Virus record (IMG/VR): IMGVR_UViG_3300042326_001692
Span: 1 to 25,556 of that record
Source: a virus
Reading direction: 5' to 3' (one strand)
DNA: 25,556 nt
Part shown: in pieces, positions 1-6,407 of the stretch
Layout: each line of letters starts with the position of its first letter
Numbering within the stretch: the first letter of the stretch is position 1
Notes under the pieces: model-generated
Seen by the model: only the letters and a program-made list of their open reading frames with translations
What the model was told of the DNA's origin: nothing
Database searches by the model: none
Translations under genes and position numbers: made by a program

Positions 1-2
1 CA

Positions 3-1121
3 ATATCCTTAACTCCAAGCCCAAGCCCTGCTACTACAACATGCCCACCATGCTATAAGTGCAGCCAAAATGCTGGAGCAGGAGAAACAATAGTAGATAC
101 ATTTAGGGGTCCAAATGCATGTGTATCATGTTCTAGCGTTTTAGAATCCTATAATGTAAATTGTTCAACGACTACAACGACAACTCATAATCCATGTGCT
201 TCACCTCCGTGTTGCCCTGATGAAACTGGAACTAGATGTGGAACTAATTGCTGTTGCTGCGGTGGTGGATTAGCACCAACAGGTCCAAATTGTGAATGTC
301 TGCCATGTGGCAGTTCTAGAGAAGAGTGTGAGGGAACAAGTACTACCTCTACCTCTACGAGTACTAGTACAAGTACCTCTACAAGCACAACAAATACAAC
401 ATCTAATCCAATTTATTGTAGTCTTTACTCTTGTAGATGGCGAGCCGTTGGAAATCAAAGCATGGGTTATGAATGGGTTATATTTAATAATAGTTGTCCA
501 CCGCCATGTACATGTTCAGATATGCCAAATTATATGGGTAATCCAGAAGCTCTATATGCAGATATCCCATGTTCTGGAATCAATGCAACTACAACACCTT
601 CGCCAAATTGCATGTCATTACAATGTACATATTGGTCTGGAATGTTGGGTGTTGAATGGACATTATTTAATTCTGGTTGTATGCCACCATGTGTATGTGG
701 TCCAGCACCATCTGGCTTTCCAGTTGAACAATATCAATACTCATTAGCTCCATGTGTAGAAGGAACTAGTACATCGACATCGACCTCTACCTCTACGAGT
801 ACCAGTACATCAACAAGCACTTCGACTTCGACAAGTACCAGTACATCGACTAGTACGACAGAAACACCGACCACTACGAGTACCAGTACATCGACTAGTA
901 CGACAGAAACACCGACCAGTACGACAGAAACACCGACCAGTACGACAAATCCTAGCATGGGAACATGTACTCAATATACCTGTGATGGAGATGGCTTTTT
1001 GATATTTATTAATAGTGTTTCATCTACTGAGGCCAATTGTGGTAGCAGTTATTGTTATGGTAATTGTTATGCAGACGAATCATGTAGAGGGCAAACAGCC
1101 TATCTATATTCACCCCCTTAA
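3..1121 (+). CDS. Cys-rich, Thr/Ser-linker modular protein (partial, 5' end missing)
   Basis: The reading frame is open from the window edge, giving 372 residues of the C-terminal part of a longer protein. It alternates cysteine-rich modules with linkers made almost only of Thr and Ser. About 36 residues are Cys. An N-terminal part contains a run of four Cys (near 242-262). Two clearly homologous modules follow (about 414-576 and 609-755) with the shared pattern Cys-x3-4-Cys, a Trp about 16-19 residues later, an Asn-rich turn, then Cys-x2-Pro-Cys-x-Cys and a closing Pro-Cys. A third, more diverged module (966-1085) lies close to the C-terminus. Disulfide or metal-stabilised small domains on O-glycosylatable mucin-like linkers are my inference. 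No transmembrane segment is visible in the part present. It lies just upstream of a putative virion protein, so a tail, fibre or capsid-surface role is plausible. The family is not recognised and the true start is outside the window. Confidence 0.8.
   Translation: MSLTPSPSPATTTCPPCYKCSQNAGAGETIVDTFRGPNACVSCSSVLESYNVNCSTTTTTTHNPCASPPCCPDETGTRCGTNCCCCGGGLAPTGPNCECLPCGSSREECEGTSTTSTSTSTSTSTSTSTTNTTSNPIYCSLYSCRWRAVGNQSMGYEWVIFNNSCPPPCTCSDMPNYMGNPEALYADIPCSGINATTTPSPNCMSLQCTYWSGMLGVEWTLFNSGCMPPCVCGPAPSGFPVEQYQYSLAPCVEGTSTSTSTSTSTSTSTSTSTSTSTSTSTSTSTTETPTTTSTSTSTSTTETPTSTTETPTSTTNPSMGTCTQYTCDGDGFLIFINSVSSTEANCGSSYCYGNCYADESCRGQTAYLYSPP
333..404 (+). repeat. Thr/Ser dipeptide linker repeat 1
   Basis: Low-complexity coding stretch with alternating Thr and Ser codons (acc tct, acg agt, act agt, aca agt). 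Synonymous codons vary from unit to unit, so the peptide repeat is conserved better than the DNA, which points to selection on the protein. It separates the first Cys-rich part from module A. Confidence 0.8.
762..947 (+). repeat. Thr/Ser linker repeat 2 with TETPT units
   Basis: Second mucin-like linker: alternating Thr/Ser, then three units that encode Thr-Thr-Glu-Thr-Pro-Thr. Here the DNA itself is repeated: the 39-base segment 834-872 recurs exactly at 879-917 (45-base offset), and the last unit recurs once more at 918-938 with a 21-base offset. All offsets are multiples of three, so gain or loss of units keeps the frame. This indicates recent in-frame tandem duplication, in contrast to the older-looking first part of the linker. 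Confidence 0.85.
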
Positions 1122-1171
1122 TGCTAGTATGTAAGATGAAAAAAGTGAATTGCGGTGTATATAACTATATC

Positions 1172-1178
1172 TAAGGAG
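1172..1178 (+). promoter_or_regulatory. Ribosome binding site for the 204-residue virion-like protein
   Basis: TAAGGAG lies seven bases before the ATG at 1186. The 64-base gap between the two plus-strand genes also holds an AT-rich stretch (gtatataactatat, about 1157-1170) that could be part of a promoter, but I see no convincing paired box. Confidence 0.75.
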
Positions 1179-1185
1179 AAAAATC

Positions 1186-1800
1186 ATGGCTACATTTGCT
1201 TTTTATTCAGCAGGAAACGACATAGGTTCAAGTGGCGTGGGCTTTTTTGGAAGCTCTGGATTTGGATCATCTGTTTCTGTAGGTGCGTATCAAGATTCTA
1301 CCTATATAACTAACAGTAATGGCACTATTGCTGGTGCTGCACTAAATAATATTAAATATTCTCATCCAAGTTCTGGCATAGTTAATGGAATTGGATCTCC
1401 AAGCGGTTTAAATCTTCAAGCAATAACCAATGCTCAAGCCAGTTTAAATGTGCGTTTTACCCATACTAGCCCAGTAGCCACACAGAATGTAAAGTTAAGG
1501 ATCTACGACAGATCAAACATTAACAATGCAGCTAGTGGTGTTACTACTAAAGTTGCAGAAATTATTCATCCAACCTTAACTAATGTTTCAGATGGTTCTG
1601 GATCTGCTTCTTGGCAAACGCCAGCAGGATCTGGATCAATTGTATCATTAGCTAATTCGCCTGGAATGTCAGGCTTAAGTCCAAACGGAAGTGGAACAAC
1701 GGCAGACAGGCACGATTGGTTTCTTGCTTTATCTGCATCTCCAGATTCAATTGGTTCAAAAACCCAATATGCTATGTGGGTTGAACTTGAGTATCTCTAA
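1186..1800 (+). CDS. Putative virion structural protein (Gly/Ser-rich, 204 aa)
   Basis: Starts with an ATG that has a strong RBS. The protein opens with an aromatic/Gly/Ser-rich segment (residues 4-35, with NDIGSSGVGFFGSSGFGSSV) followed by a region with LNVRFTHTSPVATQNVKLRIYDRSN (about 87-111), a beta-rich composition with few Lys/Arg and no Cys. It has no signal peptide or membrane segment. I recall similar proteins with the FxGxxGFGxSV opening and the RFTH/RIYDR segment in other phage genomes, usually near structural genes, but I cannot name the exact virion part. Its neighbour upstream is the Cys-rich Thr/Ser protein. The 3' end overlaps by 29 bases the end of the convergent minus-strand gene. 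Decoration, neck or fibre-associated roles are all possible. Confidence 0.75.
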   Translation: MATFAFYSAGNDIGSSGVGFFGSSGFGSSVSVGAYQDSTYITNSNGTIAGAALNNIKYSHPSSGIVNGIGSPSGLNLQAITNAQASLNVRFTHTSPVATQNVKLRIYDRSNINNAASGVTTKVAEIIHPTLTNVSDGSGSASWQTPAGSGSIVSLANSPGMSGLSPNGSGTTADRHDWFLALSASPDSIGSKTQYAMWVELEYL

Positions 1801-1930
1801 GTTTAAGTTCTTCTTTAATTAATTTAGAAATCTCCTTTGACCATTCGGTATCATATCCGTCTAGCCAAAGGAGTTCTTTTTTAAGCTCTTCAGTCTTTAA
1901 AGAGCTAACATCAATACCAACATCACTCAT
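1772..1930 (-). CDS. Small hypothetical protein (52 aa), last gene of the minus-strand run
   Basis: The ATG at 1930 overlaps the TGA of the gene before it (ATGAGTGA), the same coupling seen throughout this gene run, and this is why I call it a gene despite its size. The product is charged and probably all-helical: an MSDVGIDV start, then a Lys/Glu-rich stretch containing LKTEELKKELLWLDGYDTEW and ISKLIKEELKLR. The final 29 bases overlap the end of the plus-strand virion gene on the other strand. The function is unknown. A longer reading of the same frame starting further upstream would overlap most of the zinc protein gene and is not likely. Confidence 0.6.
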   Translation of the reverse strand: MSDVGIDVSSLKTEELKKELLWLDGYDTEWSKEISKLIKEELKLRDTQVQPT

Positions 1931-2291
1931 CTTTGTTTTCGCCTCGGTATTTGCTCCAACCATTATGTGGTCCATAAGAACCAGCTTCACGATCAGGCTT
2001 GCCATTAGCATCAAGCTTGCGTACTGGGAAAATCCCACCACCATCTTGTCGCTGCCCATAAGACAATCTTGCCCTACATTTTGAGTTAGTGCAACCCATC
2101 TCAAAATATTCGTAGACTTTCTTGTTTTTCTCTACGGATCGTGTTTTTGGCATAATTGCGGTATTGCCACACAACCCACACTTTTCTTCATTAAAGATTT
2201 CGGAAATGCCTCCTACTTCTCTAAACACATCTTTAACAGAGTCACAATCAATTTCAATTGTGCAAAACTTTGTTGGGATAATAGCCTTCAT
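1923..2291 (-). CDS. Phage zinc-finger-like protein of unknown function (122 aa)
   Basis: Contains a four-cysteine cluster: CGLC (C38, C41) and CTNSKC (C67, C72), spaced like a zinc ribbon. It is followed by a basic and Gly-rich tail with LSYGQRQDGGGIFPVRK (77-92) and GWSKYRG near the C-terminus. The start is an ATG preceded by a near-perfect GGAGGAAG; that RBS overlaps the stop of the putative annealing protein two bases upstream, so the two are probably translated together. Cys4 proteins of this layout are often found beside phage annealing proteins, so an accessory role in DNA recombination is possible. That link is inferred from context only; nothing in the sequence shows catalytic residues. 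Confidence 0.75.
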   Translation of the reverse strand: MKAIIPTKFCTIEIDCDSVKDVFREVGGISEIFNEEKCGLCGNTAIMPKTRSVEKNKKVYEYFEMGCTNSKCRARLSYGQRQDGGGIFPVRKLDANGKPDREAGSYGPHNGWSKYRGENKDE

Positions 2292-2293
2292 AA

Positions 2294-2959
2294 TTACTTC
2301 CTCCAGTTAGAGTTATAGCCCTTGAACTTAACATTAATAGACGCTTGATTTCTTTGCATTTCAGACAAATGTGATATTACAGCAACTGCTGACTTGTATG
2401 GAATTTCTTCAAGCTTTCCATTAAAGTTAAAATCCTTTGCTGCACCCAAATAAGCTGGCACATTGATATCATTTCTTTGGCAGAGAGTTTCTATGAAATT
2501 CATCTGCGTAGGAGTTATTTTACCATTAACCCCAGTTTCTTCAAGAGGAACTAGCCCTGCCTCTTCAGCAGCGATTACTTTGCGTAATTTAAGCAGCTTC
2601 CTCAATGCTCGACCTTCAGCCCTAGTTTCAGCTATTGCAGAAGAATAGACAGCAAATCGGTGGTCACAATTGCCAGGATAGCAATCAGCTACACTTTGTT
2701 GCGATACTACCTCTTCTCCAATACGAACTGTAACTTCATATTCAACAACACATCTATTATCATTTTGAGGTGTTGGTGATTGTACAACTTTGGCATTTCC
2801 ATCAATAATTGGCCCAAGAAGTAGTTCTGTAACTCTCCTTAAACCATCTACTGTTGGATTTCCATCAGCTAGTTCATCTGGACCAAAATGAGATAGGACA
2901 TACTCATTCCAATCTCTACTAGTTCTAAGAGGAATTTCATTCTCTTCTTCATCTAACAT
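2294..2959 (-). CDS. Putative single-strand annealing protein (Rad52/Erf-like, 221 aa)
   Basis: No sequence match can be run here, so this is a judgement from layout. Residues 12-60 carry W-x-E-Y-x-L-S-x-F-G-P-D-E-L and DGLRRVTELLLGPI. Residues 85-135 are a beta-rich stretch that ends in a helix with AETRAEGRALRKLLKL, which resembles the conserved helix with an RAL core of Erf and Rad52-type phage annealing proteins. The C-terminal third (KITPTQMNFIETLC, then EIPYKSAVAVISHLSEMQ) resembles the helical tail domain often attached to such proteins. Those families bind single-stranded DNA and promote annealing during phage recombination. The RecA, RecB-like nuclease and SSB genes in the same run fit. 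It could instead be an unrelated ssDNA-binding phage protein. Confidence 0.5.
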   Translation of the reverse strand: MLDEEENEIPLRTSRDWNEYVLSHFGPDELADGNPTVDGLRRVTELLLGPIIDGNAKVVQSPTPQNDNRCVVEYEVTVRIGEEVVSQQSVADCYPGNCDHRFAVYSSAIAETRAEGRALRKLLKLRKVIAAEEAGLVPLEETGVNGKITPTQMNFIETLCQRNDINVPAYLGAAKDFNFNGKLEEIPYKSAVAVISHLSEMQRNQASINVKFKGYNSNWRK

Positions 2960-2962
2960 TAA

Positions 2963-3727
2963 TTACTCCAGTTCAAAAAAACATTCCTTCGTACCATTCT
3001 TAACTAAGTCTATTGTATGCAAAAGTTTTTTCAAGATCGTTCTCATATAAAATCCAGAACTATTTCCATCTATGTTTTTTACACGAATCATTTTCATTCC
3101 AGCATTTATTATAAATCCAGTTTTTTTATTATCACTAGCCACTTGTTTTTTATGTATATCCTCACCCCAAATAGACCTAAAATGACTTGGCCCATCTATT
3201 TCTATTGCCAAATTAAGGTCAGAAATAAATATATCTATATGTTGTTTTCTGTCAATAGCCCAAAATTCTTTGTGAAAATCTGCTTTAAAACCTTCTTTTT
3301 TCAGTCCAGTAATCAAGAACTTTTCTAGTTTAGATCCATATACTGCTGCTGCCCTAACTGATATTGCTGCTGCCTTTTGCATTTCTTCTACTTTTTGCAC
3401 AGACTTAGCTTCCCATTGCTGTCTAGACATTTCAGCCCTTCTTTTTTTTTCATCCTCTCCCATTTCTTGCCATACATTAGCAATAGAGTCACTTATCTTA
3501 TTCTTTGTAGCTTCTGATGTTTTCTTGCCTTTTGTGGGGTGTTTACACCTACCAGTTTCTATAGCTTTTTCTTGTGCTTGAGATTTATCCCTAAGTGGTA
3601 TGCCAAATTCTACTAAAGCCCTTCTAACTTTATTGGGATATGTACCAAATTCTTCTGCTATTTGATATGTAGATTTAACTTGTTGTACATAATGCTCAAT
3701 TAAGTATTCATGCGTTAACTGGTTCAT
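2963..3727 (-). CDS. Free-standing homing-type endonuclease, NUMOD3 plus Vsr/EDxHD-like nuclease
   Basis: 254 residues. Residues 20-46 form a helix-turn-helix of the kind seen in intron endonucleases (YQIAEEFGTYPNKVRRALVE). Residues 62-82 match a NUMOD3 DNA-binding repeat (HPTKGKKTSEATKNKISDS). After a charged helical linker, residues 130-220 form a PD-(D/E)XK-type nuclease: E135, HIDIFIS with D165, then AIEIDGPSHF with E176, D178, H182, and D199. This arrangement resembles the Vsr-related I-Bth0305I/EDxHD homing nucleases. It would cut a DNA target and drive its own spread. The ATG at 3727 is preferred over the GTG at 3736, since an AGGAG (3736-3740) sits eight bases before it. It overlaps the gene upstream by 20 bases, so it is translationally coupled and not a simple loose insertion. 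Confidence 0.8.
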   Translation of the reverse strand: MNQLTHEYLIEHYVQQVKSTYQIAEEFGTYPNKVRRALVEFGIPLRDKSQAQEKAIETGRCKHPTKGKKTSEATKNKISDSIANVWQEMGEDEKKRRAEMSRQQWEAKSVQKVEEMQKAAAISVRAAAVYGSKLEKFLITGLKKEGFKADFHKEFWAIDRKQHIDIFISDLNLAIEIDGPSHFRSIWGEDIHKKQVASDNKKTGFIINAGMKMIRVKNIDGNSSGFYMRTILKKLLHTIDLVKNGTKECFFELE

Positions 3728-4166
3728 TTTTATCACTCCTAAATATTTCGCTTAATTTAAAGTCTTCAACCACCAAACATTTTTTATTCCACGCCTCTTC
3801 AATAGCTAATGCATGTCTATTACTTCTAGCAACCAATTTAATTTTACTGTTTCCATATATTTGCTGAATGTCTTCATAATCAAAAGATTGCAATCTCATC
3901 CATTCTAAATCCCAAACATAAAAATAAAAGCTTTTTACAGATGGATTTTTTAATATAAGTTTGCATGAATCTATATCTGTAGCAACAATGTTCTTGCCTT
4001 TATAATTCCAAAAATCATACATCATAAAGATAGAGAATCCATTGTTTGCATTAATAGTGTAGTCATTTTGAGAAAATACAACTAAATCATTATCATGTGA
4101 CTGTTTAGTCAAAAGATATGAAAGCTGACTAAACCTTATTTTATTTACAACAATTGCTATTTCCAC
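3708..4166 (-). CDS. Hypothetical protein of the sugar cassette, possible small GT-B-like protein (152 aa)
   Basis: I do not recognise this family with confidence. The N-terminus from the GTG start (MEIAIVVNKIRFSQ) looks like the first strand and loop of a Rossmann-type domain. Later segments are strand-helix units, such as NIVATDIDSCKLIL and KIKLVARSNRHALAIEEAWNKKCLVVEDF; the last resembles the end of a GT-B donor domain, where a helix follows a strand and a name-place loop. The GTG at 4166 is chosen because GAGGAA (4174-4179) stands seven bases before it, while the ATG five codons upstream lacks a good RBS. It is flanked by the GHMP-kinase-like gene and the homing nuclease. A minimal glycosyltransferase or a sugar-cassette accessory protein is the best guess. 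Confidence 0.55.
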   Translation of the reverse strand: MEIAIVVNKIRFSQLSYLLTKQSHDNDLVVFSQNDYTINANNGFSIFMMYDFWNYKGKNIVATDIDSCKLILKNPSVKSFYFYVWDLEWMRLQSFDYEDIQQIYGNSKIKLVARSNRHALAIEEAWNKKCLVVEDFKLSEIFRSDKNEPVNA

Positions 4167-4881
4167 TGAATAGTTCCTCATGGATTATGCCATTTAAATC
4201 TAGACTGCTATTTATTTGAACATGGTCTTTCATTATTGACTTTATCGAATCTTGATTTTCTGGTTTTACGAATAACAACATTAAAGAACCATCCATTTTG
4301 CCACCTATTGCACCATTAAGCCTACAATCAGAATAAAGTTTTTCTATGTATGAATTCTTAGATGCTGGATCAACATCTCTTTTTATTTTCCAGTACGAGT
4401 TTATTAATTGACCTAAAAACACCCAATTTTTTTCTTGATATGCACCATAAAAATCCCCAACCATCTTTTCAAGATTGTCCATTTTATGAAATGATTTAGC
4501 TATAGAATTATCGTATTGAAAAAAATCTTTATTTATTTCATAAAGCATAATATGATCAAAAAATTCTTTTTCATAATTAAGCTTTATTGAAAACCAAAGA
4601 TGATCTGAAATTGTTAAATAGTTCAATCCACCAAATACAGCAGATTGAATTTTAGCAAAGTCATCATTAGGGTAAAGATCTTTTATAATTATATTTTTTT
4701 CAAAATGATTATTCATATATACATAATTTAATACTTTTAATGTTGCATCACATAGAGCTTGTGTTTCAATTATTGTATTAAAGTTAACAGATGTCCAAAA
4801 ATTACATGATGCAAAACTAATTACTTTATTGGTATGATCACCAATTATAGTTATTGGTCTTGGAATTCTAAATGCTAACAT
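4141..4881 (-). CDS. GHMP-kinase-like protein, HddA type, apparently degenerate (246 aa)
   Basis: The fold match is to sugar kinases such as D-glycero-D-manno-heptose 7-phosphate kinase. The start (AFRIPRPITIIGDHTN, residues 3-18) matches the first GHMP motif. The middle KIQSAVFGGLNYLT corresponds to the family's QDQYAAxxGGLNxI segment. The C-terminal SYWKIKRDVDPASKN and LNGAIGGKMDGSLMLLF correspond to the W-x-x-K and GAxGGKxxGAGxGGF motifs. However, the ATP-binding P-xxx-GLGSSS loop is not found where it should be (between about residues 30 and 50), and the third motif has lost its Gly-rich core. At 246 residues it is shorter than usual (about 330-350). It may be an inactive or altered kinase. 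The ATG at 4881 has GGAG five bases before it. It overlaps the next gene by 26 bases and the previous by 7. Confidence 0.65.
   Translation of the reverse strand: MLAFRIPRPITIIGDHTNKVISFASCNFWTSVNFNTIIETQALCDATLKVLNYVYMNNHFEKNIIIKDLYPNDDFAKIQSAVFGGLNYLTISDHLWFSIKLNYEKEFFDHIMLYEINKDFFQYDNSIAKSFHKMDNLEKMVGDFYGAYQEKNWVFLGQLINSYWKIKRDVDPASKNSYIEKLYSDCRLNGAIGGKMDGSLMLLFVKPENQDSIKSIMKDHVQINSSLDLNGIIHEELFSGNSNCCK
4174..4179 (-). promoter_or_regulatory. RBS that selects a GTG start at 4166
   Basis: GAGGAA on the minus strand, seven bases before GTG (4166-4164). It makes MEIAIVVNK the likely N-terminus instead of a start five codons earlier. Confidence 0.6.
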
Positions 4882-5579
4882 AACCACTCCATAATATTGC
4901 TTTGATCTATTGTGGATTGATTAAACTCTACATCTATTTGTGGACACGAATCATTTGTTTCTAAAAAGAAACAATTCAAATTTAAAAACTTAACTTCTTT
5001 GTTGTCTTCAGTATCATAAAATGACTTAACTGTATAGTCAGCTATCTTTGCTGGATATTCAAAGCTATATATTGGAAACTTAAAACACTCTTTCATTAAA
5101 AAGCTTGAAAAATTAGAAGATGCATCTGTAAGTCCAGCTTGAACATATAGTGGCATTGAATAACAATTCATTGTGTTTACAAAATGATTATTTATTTGGT
5201 CTGCAAATTCTTTAAAGCAGTTGTCACCATAAATAATTTGAGGGCTTGCAACTATTTTTTTATTTGTACAAAATTTATCGCATACTTTATAGGCTAGACT
5301 TTTTGATTGTTGATATGTTTTTAAATTGTATGTTTCCATCAAATGTTCTGGTTTAGTTTTAATAATAGTCCAAGAGCATCTTACTGAACATGCTTTTAAA
5401 ACATCAATTATATTATTAGATGTTTCATTGTCCTCTATTGCTATAACTACTTTTAAAGTGGTATTGGTAAAATCTCTAGTTATCCACCACAAGCATTTTC
5501 TAAGATGATCTGAAGATTTGACAAAACCTAAATTTACACTTAATACTTCTCTAGAATTTTCTTTAGTTCTAGTAGACAT
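4875..5579 (-). CDS. Diverged GT-A-like protein of the sugar cassette (234 aa)
   Basis: ATG at 5579 with AGGAG eight bases upstream. Residues 20-60 show the first strand and helix of a GT-A fold (DHLRKCLWWITRDFTNTTLKVVIAIEDNETSNNI), and residues 75-125 keep the pattern in which Ser/Ala helix residues precede a strand and a Pro-x-Ile-Ile-Tyr loop (KIVASPQIIYGDNCF), which is where the DxD motif sits in GT2 enzymes. No DxD is visible at that place, so catalysis is doubtful or uses other residues. The C-terminal 60 residues are aromatic and acidic and match nothing I know. It lies between the GHMP-kinase-like and CgeB-like genes, overlapping the latter by 40 bases. A real glycosyltransferase with an unusual metal site, or an inactive relative, are both possible. 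Confidence 0.45.
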   Translation of the reverse strand: MSTRTKENSREVLSVNLGFVKSSDHLRKCLWWITRDFTNTTLKVVIAIEDNETSNNIIDVLKACSVRCSWTIIKTKPEHLMETYNLKTYQQSKSLAYKVCDKFCTNKKIVASPQIIYGDNCFKEFADQINNHFVNTMNCYSMPLYVQAGLTDASSNFSSFLMKECFKFPIYSFEYPAKIADYTVKSFYDTEDNKEVKFLNLNCFFLETNDSCPQIDVEFNQSTIDQSNIMEWLC

Positions 5580-6406
5580 TTAGTTGACTCCTGTTCCATA
5601 CCCAATAGATTAAAAAGTTTTGCTACTCTATTATGCGATGTATGATTGTTCCTTACATCTTTATTTATTCTTTCTACTTCATCATTTAACGAATCTGGAT
5701 TTTGAAGCAAGTCAATAATTGCTTTAAAAAAAGATTCTTCGTCTTCATAATTAAAATTATCTGCACTTATTAAGTCTTTCGTCTTAGCCGATCTATACAG
5801 TATACATGGTTTTCCAGATGCGAACACCTTTAAAGGCCAAATTTCGCCAGAAAATAAATCAGAAGAAACAGATAAGGAACAAGACATTATAATATCTTTA
5901 ACTAGATTTTCCTTTGCCTTTCCTAAATACTGTCTATACGGCCACTTCTTATCTCCCCATACCTTAACAATAAAGCCATTTTCAGATAAGGTGTTTAAAA
6001 TAACATTGTCATTATCATCTATGTATTCACCAACATAATTAATATCAGAAATTAAGTTTGATTTTAATTTTCCTTTGAGCAAAGGATAGATATCTACAGA
6101 TGGGTCAAAATTATTAAAACAATAAACATTATCATGAAAATTTTTATTTTCTAAAAAAGAAGTGTTCTTATAAAATATAACGACTTTACATTTTGGATAA
6201 AGATTTATTGCTTTTTTTGTAGCTCTATCAAATGCTGATTCACATGTAATAAATAAATCTGGTTTTTTTTCATAAAAAGCATCTAAGATTGATTTTTCTT
6301 TTTGCTTAAAAAATAGAAATTCATGTCCACAAGATATAAATGCTTTGCCCCAACCTGAGAATTCTTCTATGTTTAATTGTTCTCCATGAACACAAAGAAT
6401 ATTCAT
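5540..6406 (-). CDS. CgeB-like glycosyltransferase (GT-B, 288 aa)
   Basis: The N-terminal half reads MNILCVHGEQL, then a domain with PDLFITCESAF and KVVIFYKNTSF. The C-terminal half has INYVGEYIDDND, GFIVKVWGDKKWP, IIMSCSLSVSSDLFSGEIWPLKVFASGKPCILY (about 170-205), and a helical tail. The segment with S-x-E-x-W-P-L-K-V-F-A-S-G-K-P corresponds to the donor-binding loop of the CgeB/Glyco_trans_1_2 family (usual form P-x-R-x-F-E-A-x-A-x-G). CgeB-type enzymes transfer sugars from nucleotide donors to proteins or spore/surface polymers. The start follows the stop of the nucleotidyltransferase by one base, and an AGAGG stands just before the ATG. Activity is plausible; donor and acceptor are unknown. 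Confidence 0.65.
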   Translation of the reverse strand: MNILCVHGEQLNIEEFSGWGKAFISCGHEFLFFKQKEKSILDAFYEKKPDLFITCESAFDRATKKAINLYPKCKVVIFYKNTSFLENKNFHDNVYCFNNFDPSVDIYPLLKGKLKSNLISDINYVGEYIDDNDNVILNTLSENGFIVKVWGDKKWPYRQYLGKAKENLVKDIIMSCSLSVSSDLFSGEIWPLKVFASGKPCILYRSAKTKDLISADNFNYEDEESFFKAIIDLLQNPDSLNDEVERINKDVRNNHTSHNRVAKLFNLLGMEQESTKCLLELKKILEKY

Positions 6407-6407
6407 C

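Noticed and set aside
292-747. Plus-strand frame of 151 codons overlapping the Cys-rich protein
   Set aside because: It lies in another frame of the same strand and shows none of the modular pattern that the main frame keeps across 1-1121.
762-947. CRISPR-like repeat array
   Set aside because: Repeats are in frame, have no unique spacers of constant length, and encode a Thr/Ser linker.
734-958. Minus-strand frame encoding a Val/Leu repeat protein
   Set aside because: It is the antisense of the Thr/Ser linker. The Val-Leu repetition follows directly from the ACN/AGY repeats; no RBS or other signs of coding.
1122-1185. tRNA or small RNA in the gap between the plus-strand genes
   Set aside because: Only 64 bases, no cloverleaf or strong hairpin; it is filled by the leader and RBS of the next gene.
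1772-2104. Longer 110-codon version of the last minus-strand gene
   Set aside because: The upstream half overlaps the coding core of the zinc-finger protein in another frame and looks non-coding; the ATG at 1930 fits the overlap pattern of the gene run.
2122-3328. Plus-strand frames opposite the annealing protein and the homing nuclease
   Set aside because: All are antisense to genes with clear motifs and RBS, and are rich in Phe/Ile/Ser as expected for the antisense of AT-rich coding DNA.
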